DNA from: Fagopyrum homotropicum
Lineage: Eukaryota > Streptophyta > Magnoliopsida > Caryophyllales > Polygonaceae
DNA: 64,000 nucleotides
Reading direction: 5' to 3'
Assembly (NCBI GenBank): GCA_033239125.1
Contig: BSWB01000007.1
Location: forward strand, 103,963,582 to 104,027,581
A model generated the notes under the pieces. It was not told the DNA's origin and did no database searches. It saw only the letters and a program-made list of their open reading frames with translations. Positions within the stretch are counted from its first letter, which is position 1; each line of letters begins with the position of its first letter. The position numbers and the translations under genes are program-made. Positions 56,111 to 64,000 of the stretch are shown piece after piece.

Positions 56111-56480
56111 TTAAGCCATTTGGTTGCACTACATATTCTCATACAACACAAGGGAAATTTCAACAAAGGGCACAAAAGGGGATTCTACTTGGCTATCCTG
56201 AAGTAGTTAAAGCCTATAAAATTCTGCTCATACAACCTAGTGGTTATAAAGTCATAACATCTAGAAATGTGACTTTTAATGAAGATGACTTACATTTTAG
56301 AAACATTAGAAAACAATTTGTTGTTGAGGACCATAGTGATGATAACAACAGTGATTACAATATCCCTAATGTTTACAACCAAAATGACCAAATTCACATA
56401 AATCAGGAAGAAGAAGAGTTTAATATAGGATACAACAACTCTTATAGTACTAGTAGAAGCCTAGATAATGATCTATGAGA
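56111..56480 (+). pseudogene. Tork-like integrase C-terminal part and linker
   Basis: Resumes with KPFGCTTYSH, then QKGILLGYPEVVKAYKI and SRNVTFNEDD, the copia integrase C-terminal phrase. It ends in an Asn/Asp-rich linker at a TGA (56476-56478). The linker continues to 56820 in other frames with a poly-G run at 56552-56566. Confidence 0.8.
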
Positions 56481-56819
56481 GAACTCCCAAAATTCTGAAA
56501 ATGGGAATGATAGGGGCAATGATGAATCTGAAAATATTACTCAACAATTAGGGGGGGGGGGGGGGAAATGAAATTATTTCTGAAACTGTGGTTGATAGTA
56601 CTTCTTTGTCCTTTGATATACATCTGAACAATGATAACTTTGATATTTCTCATTCTGAAAATGACAATGCTATCTTACTTGCTGATAATACTGATATGGA
56701 AAATGATAGTAACATTGATGTGCATGACATAGGAGAAAATGATTATCAACTCACAAGAGATAGACAACCTAGAGTTAGAATCCCAACAGGAAATATCCCT
56801 CTAATAATGTTGAGTCTAT

Positions 56820-57848
56820 TTGCTCATGAATGAAATAAATCTGCATGAATATGCCTTGATTGCTAGTGATGCCATTGAAAAATACTATACTCCTGACACT
56901 TATGAACAACCTATGAAAAGTCAAGATGGTAGTTGTTGGTGTAAGGCTATGAAGGAGGAAATTGAGTCCATGATTCATAATAAAACATGGACCTTAACCA
57001 CAAAACCTAGCAATTCTAAGATCATTCAGTGTAAATGGATATTCAAATTAAAAGAAGGCATTAAAACTCATGAGCCCCCTAGATATAAAGCAAGATTAGT
57101 GGCTAAAGGTTGTGCCCAAAGGGAAGGGATAGACTACACTGATATTTTTGTCCCTTTAGTCAAGTATAAAACTATGAGATTGTTACTTGCTATGGCTGCT
57201 ATCTTTGATTGGAAAATTGAGCAAATGGATGTCAAAACTGCTTTTCTCCATGGAGATTTATATGAAACTATCTACATGTCTCAACCTAAAGGTTTTGTAG
57301 ATAAAGAAAAATCTGATCATGTATGTCTCTTGAAAAACTCTATATATGGTCTTAAACAATCTCCTAGACAGTGGAATCTGAAATTTGACAAATGCATGAA
57401 AGATTTAGGATTCACTAGATGCAAGTATGAATACTGTCTTTATTTAAAAAATGTGACATCATCTCAACCTTTGTATGTTCTTCTTTATGTTGATGATATG
57501 TTAGTAATGAGTAAATCTAAAGTTCTTCTTGTTGGGGTTAAAAGAGATCTGAAAGTTCATTTTGACATGAAAGACTTAGGGGCAGCCCAAAAGATTCTAG
57601 GTGTTAGCATAAAAAGGGATAGGGTTAGAAAGAAAATGTTGCTTAGTCAAGCTGGATATATTCAGAAAATTCTTGATAAGTTTAACATGGACAATTCCAA
57701 ACCCACCACCATCCCCTTAGGAAGGCACCTACAGCTCACCAAGAAACAGTGTCATGTTACTCAAAGTAAGATTAATGAGATGTCCAAAGTACCCTATGAT
57801 GTAGCTATTAAGGTCTATTATGTATACGATGATAAGCACCACACCTGA
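56820..57848 (+). pseudogene. Tork-like reverse transcriptase
   Basis: An open 342-codon segment with the copia RT motifs: WCKAMKEEIESM, NKTWTL, KWIFKLKEG, YKARLVAKGCAQREGIDY, MDVKTAFLHGDL, SIYGLKQSPRQW and YVDDM (57490), with both catalytic Asp in place. PLVKY stands for the usual PVVK. The frame is lost near 57830. It is the best preserved domain of this element. Confidence 0.85.
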
Positions 57849-57849
57849 C

Positions 57850-58465
57850 TTAGCCTTTGCCATCAGTGTGCTTAGCAGGTTTATGTCCAATCCTAGTAAA
57901 GCTCACTAGGTTGGTATTGAAATTTCTTCTCGGATATTTGAGTGGTACTAAGAATATGTGCCTTGCCTTTGCTAAACATTTTGATAAAAATGAAGTTTAT
58001 GGATATCTAAATGCTGACTACGCCAGTAATAAAGATAATAGAAAATCAACTACTTCTTATTTCTATATACTTGGTGTGGTAATTGTATATCCTGGAAAAC
58101 TCAACATCAATCTATAGTGGCTTGATCCTCTATAGAAGCTGAATATGTGGCTACTGTTGAAGCCTCGAAAGAGGCCATTTGGCTGAGAGGTATCATTGGA
58201 GAAGTTTAACACAATCCTTGTGTGCCAGTCCTACATATGGATAGTCAAAGTGCCATGTATATGTGTAATGATCTGGTATATCATGAGAGATCTAAACACA
58301 TAGATGTTAGAAACCATTTTATAAGAGATGAAGTGGAAAAACAACATTTTATTGTAAAGAAAATCATAGGTAAGATTAATTCTGCTGATTTTGGTACTAA
58401 GATTGTTACAACTGATAAATTTTTGTTTTGTAGAAATACTTTACACATATGGGATGCTCCTTGAG
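57850..58465 (+). pseudogene. Tork-like RNase H
   Basis: Two open pieces: 57857-58117 (GYLNADYASNKDNRKSTT, with Asn for the usual Ser/Asp before DYA) and 58222-58464 (LHMDSQSAMYMCND, SKHIDVRNHFIRD). They are separated by stops at about 58115 and 58135. It ends near the polypurine tract, as expected for copia. Confidence 0.8.
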
Positions 58466-58555
58466 GACAAACCGAGCCTCTTGAATTGATGACAGACAAG
58501 ATGTGAAGCCCTTTTCCACTATGAATGATCAGGAGTCAGACAAGTTATATCTATA

Positions 58556-58572
58556 AGAATCAGGAGGGCAAT
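58556..58572 (+). other. Polypurine tract of the Tork-like element
   Basis: AGAATCAGGAGGGCAAT directly before the 3' LTR start (TGTTGTTTT). Confidence 0.7.
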
Positions 58573-59431
58573 TGTTGTTTTTTATTCTTGTATGATTAAA
58601 TTGTAACAATTACATTACTCTTTTTGCATGCTTGAAGCAGAACATTAGTTGTACATGATTAGATTGTAATTAGATGATATGTCAATATATATAGTGTGAC
58701 TTATGTCTAAGTTACCACTCAGTTATTAAACTAAGTTTGGCAGCTAGACTTAAATTAACACTGCTGGATATATATATATGTGTGTGTGTGTGTATGATGT
58801 GATATATCTAATTAGGATAAGTAGACTATAGGAAGAAAAAGGCTCACGTCATAGTTTAGTTGCAGACCCAACAACTAAGCCCGTAACTCAGAAAAAAGGA
58901 ATGTCTCTCAAATGGTGATTGTATATATATTTTGAGATCTTCCGGGGTCATCGACAGAGGCATGTATCTGGATCTAGGGTTTTCTTCTTCGCAAGTGTAA
59001 AAGAAACCATGAAGCAGGAAAGAGGATCTTCCAAATCTCATCTGTTATGAGAAGGATCTAAACAAGAGTGGTTGAAGATAACTGATTTAGAATAGCTTCA
59101 TCTCTGGATAGTTGCTACACGGAAGAAGAGTTTCTGTGTGAAGTTTCGAAAGTTTCTGAGAAAACTTTCGAGGTGCCTTCGTCAGGGGGCTTTTCTCAAC
59201 TGCTACTTCTTTCTTGTTGTCTACTTAGATCTGAGTTTTGTTGAACTGGTGTTCTACTCGCATGCTTCTTGAGTTGTAATTTGTAAACCTGTTTCGATCA
59301 AATAGTGGATTTGGTGGATCTCCCCTCTTGAGATTCCGTAGACTAGGGAAACCGAACTGCGTTACCAATTTCTTGTGTCTGATTTGAATCTTGCTATTTG
59401 TCTTCTAGTTACATCTGGATTTTGAATATCA
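58573..59431 (+). repeat. 3' LTR of the Tork-like element
   Basis: TGTTGTTTTTTATTC to TTTGAATATCA. It has a TA run followed by a TG run (58770-58793). Otherwise it matches the 5' LTR with scattered substitutions. Confidence 0.85.
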
Positions 59432-59771
59432 GAGTACATTTGAAAATTTTTACATTGAATTTTACCAGTCAGTTAATTACCACTTGCTAGAGGCAATATT
59501 GCTCTTCCCTACCGACATTCCTGCTCTTGTTTTCATATACGTTTGTCTGAATTCTCCAATTCTGCCAAGGCTTATGAAATGATGTTATTAGATTTCGAAT
59601 ATCATAAATTGGAGAGTGGAAATTAGATTATTGTAAGTCACCTCCTTTTCACATTTTTCATAGGAAATCTTAAACTTCCAGGGATCCAATGATGTGTCTC
59701 CTTCTTGAGTTGTCTCAAAACGCAACTAAAACACAAACCAACCATTTTCTTGATCAAAATTAACAAAATAT
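59432..59771 (-). pseudogene. Host DNA with a possible exon of the VPS34-like relic
   Basis: The minus strand has an 84-bp open block (59642-59725) framed by an acceptor (TTTTAG) and a donor (GAG|GTGACT). It contains GD, five residues, then WKF (GDTSLDPWKFKIS). Plant VPS34 has GD, five residues, WKF in the segment before the helical domain, and the order agrees with the better relic at 51378-51683. The similarity is short, so this is tentative. It also contains the 59-bp copy (59512-59570) of 51951-52009. Confidence 0.35.
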
Positions 59772-60560
59772 TGAAGAACCGTTAGGTGAATATAAAGGAT
59801 AAATATACTCTAGAAGGGGGTTGAATAGAGTATGAGAACTTTTCGCAAAAACAATCTCAAGTCCTTGAAACCAATTTCAAGGGCCTTGATGTCGATCTGA
59901 GTTCTTTGTGAACCTTTGATTTCAAAGGCTTTGAAACAACTTTCAAGGGTCTTGACTTTGAACACCTGCAAAATAAAGTTAGTCACAATAAAACAAGATA
60001 TAGTGCGGAAAGTAAAAGATCGACACAAGGATATGTTTACGAAGTTCGGCTCTAAATAGCCTACTCTCCGTCCCAAGGTATAGCCTTAGGATCTAACTAT
60101 CTATTATCAGCTTCAAAGAGTCCTAGATAAAAACTAGAAGAAATCCCTTTCTTCTTTCACTGTAGTCAATGCTAAGATCTAGCTTCAACTCTTCACCTTG
60201 CTATAATAGCCTAGTTACTTCGTAGAGTAACACACACTCGAGTATAACACTCTTTAGATATGCCAATGGAGCTCTCGAGTTTTATCTTTCTCTAGGGGAT
60301 AAAGCTTTTTAGAAAAAAGAGAGAAAGAAAAACTATTGATCGAATGAAGATGATCTTGGATCGCTTGAAGACTATGGATGTTTCCGTGTAAGCTTGTGTC
60401 CTTGTTCTTCAATCGACATCTTCATTTATAACCTTATATGGAGAAGTCTTCTAGCCGTTGGAAAGATTACCATTTAGAGATCATTCATCTTCTCCATGAA
60501 GAGCGCTCTTTGGTTGAGATGAGATAGAAGTTGTGGATCTTCATCTCCTGAGAACACGTT
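59772..60560 (-). mobile_element. Sirevirus element A-type LTR fragment
   Basis: Begins TGAAGAACCG, the reverse complement of the end of LTR 32193-33346, with the shared phrases TACTCTAGAAGG, 'ttgaaaccaatttcaagggccttga' in pieces of the CAAG-CTTG word (59855-59955) and 'tagcctactctccg'. No primer site precedes it, so it is the outer end of a 3' or solo LTR. It is cut by Tekay-like element 3 at 60561. Confidence 0.7.
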
Positions 60561-62378
60561 TGTAACACCCCGATTCCACAGGACTCGGGATGCTACATTG
60601 GGCTAGGATCTCACAATGGATCCTGACCCTAGCCTGACAACAAGTTCATTGGATCTTACAACAAGACACAAGTAGAGTAAAACCACATACATAAAAGCTG
60701 TATAATACATCAAAAGAGTTTACAAACTCAAAGCCGAGTACAAAACAACAACAACAACATCTGATATAAAAGATCCCAACCCACGCATCCTAATGTACAG
60801 AAGTCATCGGCTGGTCACACCATATGGCTCACTCTGCAGTCTTACTAACCTGTAGATCATCTACAACACAGTATACACCGTTAGCTACAGTAATAGATAA
60901 GGATGAAGGTAATAGCACAAACACACATCAACATCTCATACATGCAATGTCACACACATTGATTTATTATCTTTTATTACGTTATTCCATTACTAATTCA
61001 ACTTCTTTTGTAACACGAGGAGCCTAAAGAACCCCGTCTCTTCCCCCTTTAACCCAGGTGTTACATGGGGATCTACCTCCCCCCTGAGATACTGGCTTCC
61101 GAGCACCTCCTTCCACTCTCGTTATAATACACTTGGGCCATTTAAATGTAATATATGGTCATCCTAGTCTGGTTTAGGTTATAAATGCACAAACATATGA
61201 ACACACACAACCATCACAATCACACAAATCCATAACTGAACGCTAAGTAAGTCCTATGAACTTACCTGTCACACTCGTATCCAATACCACGTCACAGCTT
61301 CCCCTTAGGGAAGAAACCAACGCCTGCAATAGCAAGGCACACAACATCATATACTGAAAAGGGTTATGAGACTCGTCTCCATAACCAGAACCAACCTACA
61401 ACCTCAATCTAAACCTCAAGATCATAATAAGTTCACATATGCCTATAGCATAACCTCAACATCAACACAAGTGCCTAAGGCACATCTCTATCATGCTCCT
61501 CGACAAACTCCTTCTAACCAAGCTAGCCTAGCTCTACAACTAAAGCCAATGCCAAAGGAAAGGAAGAAGGAAACATACCAACAAGGTATGCTCTGGACGC
61601 ACCAGCGGAAACAAAGGACGCAAGGTCGCTGAACCAGTCAGACGCAGGGGTGGATGGCTTAGGGAGCAGGGGTGGCTCACACACCAGGCACAGGTGCGGC
61701 TCAGGACAGGCGTAGGGGCGACTGTCTATGTAGAAAGTTGATCCCGACTTCTCTTCAACCTCTTTCTTGACTCTCTTCACGTCTTCAACATACCACAGCA
61801 GCATATACACATATATACACATATATGATCATCAAAAACTTCCAGGAAGGATCCAACACAAGTCTAAACTTGTGAGTCCTAAGCTAAAGAGTAAGATAAG
61901 AAGCAAATAAGAGAGGATGAAGAGGAAGAGGAAAGACTCACCACAAAACCTAAGCAGAAGAGAAGATCACCACAACCTCACCACAACTAGCTATCAACAG
62001 CACCACAACAATATCCACCATCATCAGCATCCAAAGCCAAGCTCAACACTCTCACAACTCACACAAGATCAAGAGAAGCAAAGAAGATCAAGGAAGAAGA
62101 GAAGAGAAAAAGAACGTAAGGAGGGAGAGAGAAGCTGAAGAGAGGTAGGAAACCCCTCATCTGAAGCAAGGCGAAGCTTATAAGAGAAGCCAGCTGTAAA
62201 GCACAAGTCAAGAGTCAACGAAAGCGGTTGTACACATACAGAGCCGCAGGGGCGGCTAGCCTAAGGCGCAGGGGCGCCTAGCCGTTGTGGCGGCCCAGGT
62301 GGTGCGCAGGGGCGGCCAGCAAAGTCAAGACAAGGCACACTCTAGCTCAACTAGGCTCCAAAGACTAAGGCTCTTACA
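60561..62378 (-). repeat. 3' LTR of Tekay-like element 3
   Basis: 1818 bp. TATA-like TTATAAG near 62175 (minus). GC words upstream (62242-62325) and downstream (61640-61725) of it. The splice-like inverted repeat is at 61247-61265. The LTR is clearly related to 25510-27329 in length and layout but strongly diverged in sequence outside the ends. Confidence 0.8.
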
Positions 62379-62509
62379 TCTCAGCCCCCTAAAAACAAGT
62401 TTCGTCCCAAAACTTGTAAAATCCCAAACCTCTCGGACCCATAAGCCGAGGTATAACTCTCTCTTCAAGAACATCATATCACAACCTATAACGTTCTATA
62501 TCCTCAACA

Positions 62510-62790
62510 CAGCATGGAGGAATCACAACTCCAGCATAACAACTCTACACAAGGCCTAGAGGAAGATCATCTCTAGCCAACCATTAACCACATCACACTG
62601 GCATGAAGGAAAGCCGTCTCCAGCCAAAACGTACACATAACAATACTGTGTGGAGGAAACCCATCTCCACTCACACTATGTCCATCAAGGTAGCATGGAG
62701 GAAAGAACCATCTCCAGCTAATCCTAACACACATACTATAGCATGGAGGAAAGAACCATCTCCAGCTATACCTATCTCGTACTAGCAAAC
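62510..62790 (-). repeat. Minisatellite in 3' non-coding region of Tekay-like element 3
   Basis: About seven units of 'gcatggaggaaag.accatctccagc' spaced roughly 35-55 bp. The last two (62693-62722 and 62740-62769) share a perfect core of about 30 bp. It is the reverse complement of the unit at 8920-9340. Confidence 0.75.
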
Positions 62791-62889
62791 AAGATCTAAC
62801 AGATCATATGCACGTATCAAAGCTAGCACGAAAACACAGCATATCACATAAGCATACAACATGCACTCACCAAGAAGGCACTAAGATCT

Positions 62890-64000
62890 ACTCGTGGATC
62901 CAACGGGTGCATCTAGCTCAGCATAAAACTCTGGATAGTTCCTCTGGATACTATCCTCTGTCTCCCAGGTAACCTCATCAGGTCCTCGTCTAGACCACTA
63001 TATCCTCAACATAGGAATGTCCTTCAAACGCAGGCGTCTCACTCCTCGCTCTAGGACTACAATGGGATGCTTTGCAAATGTGTAGTCCCGCTCAACCACC
63101 AGATCATCATAACTCACACGATGTGCCTCGGATCTGGTATATACTCCCTCAGTTGAGACACATGAAACACAGGGTGAACACCCTCTAGCCTCGGAGGCAA
63201 AGCTAATCTGTAAGCTGCTCGCCTAACTCTATCCAGTATCTCGAAAGGACCGACATATCGGGGACTCAGCTTCCCTTTTATGCCAAAACGTCTGACGCCT
63301 CGCACTGGAGATACTCTCAACCAAACATGAGCTCCTACCCTGAACTCTAGAGGTCAACGCCTCTTGTCTGCATACGACTTTTAGCGACTCTGTGAAGCCA
63401 GCATCCTCTCTCTGATCAGCGCTACTCGAGCCATATCATCCTGAATTTGCTCTAGCACTATCCCACTAATACTGCTAGGCTCATCCCAACATAGAGTTGT
63501 ACGACATCTACGTCCATACAGTGCCTCATAAGGAGCCATCCCTATAGATGCATGTCAACTGTTGTTGTATGAGAACTCAACGAGTGGGAGGTAATCAGAC
63601 CATCCCTGTCCCCAATCCAACACACAGGCTCGTAGCATGTCCTCTAAGGTTTGGATGGTCCTCTCTGACTGACCATCTGCCTAGGGGTGAAACGCAGTTG
63701 TGAAGTGTAGACTCGTCCCTAAAGCAGTCTGAATTTGCTGCCAAAATCTCGATGTGAATCATCCATCACGATCAGAAACGATCGTCCTCGGTACCCCATG
63801 GAGTCTCACTATCTGTCTAGTGTACTCCTCAGCCAATCTGCTCACGGGCCACGTCTCTCTGATGGGGATGAAACATGCCGTCTTCGTCAATCTGTCAACG
63901 ATCACCCAGATGGCATCAAAGCTCCTGCTAACCCTCAACCCGGTCACAAAATCCATGGAGACGTCCTCCCACTTCCACTATGGCAATAGTAGTGGATGGA
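62890..64000 (-). pseudogene. Integrase and chromodomain of Tekay-like element 3
   Basis: On the minus strand: integrase core DFVTGLRVSRSFDAIWVIVD (first Asp, 63956), LHGVPRTIVSDRDG (second Asp, near 63770), SERTIQTLEDML (Glu, near 63665), then the C-terminal GPY/F-type segment KGKLSPRYVGPFEILDRVRR (63240) and HPVFHVSQLREYIPDP (63140). A chromodomain follows (SRRGPDEVTWETED, near 62960-63000), ending at about 62900. All three catalytic residues are present. Stops are few: near 63770 (TGA), 63680 (TAG), 63555 (TGA), 63380 and 62995 (TAG), each a likely Arg, Gln or Trp codon change. It may be a young but silenced copy. Confidence 0.8.

Larger units (their letters stand above)
52037..59431 (+). 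mobile_element. Tork-like Ty1/copia element
   Basis: LTRs of 805 and 859 bp (52037-52841, 58573-59431) flank gag-pol on the plus strand. Short flanks AAGTA (52032-52036) and GAGTA (59432-59436) agree in four of five positions. Primer site and polypurine tract are present. The interior holds gag, a pol without protease site, and a solo LTR in the integrase. Clade is inferred from gag start and RT motifs. Confidence 0.85.
60561..64000 (-). mobile_element. Tekay-like element 3, 3' LTR and 3' half of interior (runs off the window)
   Basis: The 3' LTR is 60561-62378 (TGTAACACCC to CTCTTACA on the plus strand). The polypurine phrase (CAAGTTTTGGGACGAAACTT on the minus strand, with TTTTTAGGGGGC) is at 62379-62420. 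Then a minisatellite, chromodomain and integrase follow to the window edge. It is better preserved than element 1. Confidence 0.85.

Overview
This is nuclear DNA of a flowering plant, probably a eudicot. The window is almost wholly nested LTR retrotransposons of lineages restricted to or typical of plants: Ty3/gypsy Tekay-like chromoviruses, Ty3/gypsy Athila-like elements with a tRNA-Asp primer site, Ty1/copia Sireviruses with env-like genes, and a Tork-like copia. The few host traces are plant genes. There is no rRNA, tRNA, CRISPR or bacterial-style operon, and I could not name the species.

Region 1-23555 is one Athila-like element read on the minus strand. From right to left it has a compound 5' terminus of two LTRs (20564-23555), a truncated foreign LTR (19178-20563), the last codons of pol (19034-19177), a GC-rich spacer (18150-19033), a broken env-like gene (14809-18149) split by a solo LTR (15973-17885, 5-bp duplication TGACG), a polypurine tract (14258-14274) and a compound 3' terminus of at least four tandem LTRs separated by 82-bp primer-site leaders (1-14257). 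Inside that last array sits a complete but decayed Tekay-like element (2577-11551, duplication AACAC). The Athila-like element itself lies inside an older plus-strand chromovirus whose RT, RNase H and integrase resume at 23556-25509.

Region 25510-29518 holds a minus-strand Tekay-like 3' LTR with a stub of its interior, then a second solo LTR of the same family as 15973-17885 (duplication AAGAG). Region 29519-32192 is the longest stretch without recognised LTR elements and carries a frameshifted DUF688-like gene on the minus strand.

Region 32193-34915 is a 5' LTR plus gag of a Sirevirus on the plus strand. Region 35260-51300 is a tandem Sirevirus array, LTR-internal-LTR-internal-LTR, inside a single 5-bp duplication (AAAAC). 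Its first internal region has gag, pol and an env-like ORF; the second has lost gag.

Region 51301-59771 contains relics of a VPS34-like class III PI 3-kinase gene (minus strand), split by a Tork-like copia element (52037-59431) whose integrase is in turn split by a solo LTR (54873-56110). Region 59772-64000 has a Sirevirus LTR fragment cut by a third Tekay-like element, of which the 3' LTR, minisatellite, chromodomain and integrase are in view.

The most unusual pattern is that several LTR families carry their own short palindromic word, clustered upstream of the TATA box and in most cases again downstream. The second is the LTR-leader multimer with an identical junction at both ends of the Athila-like element.
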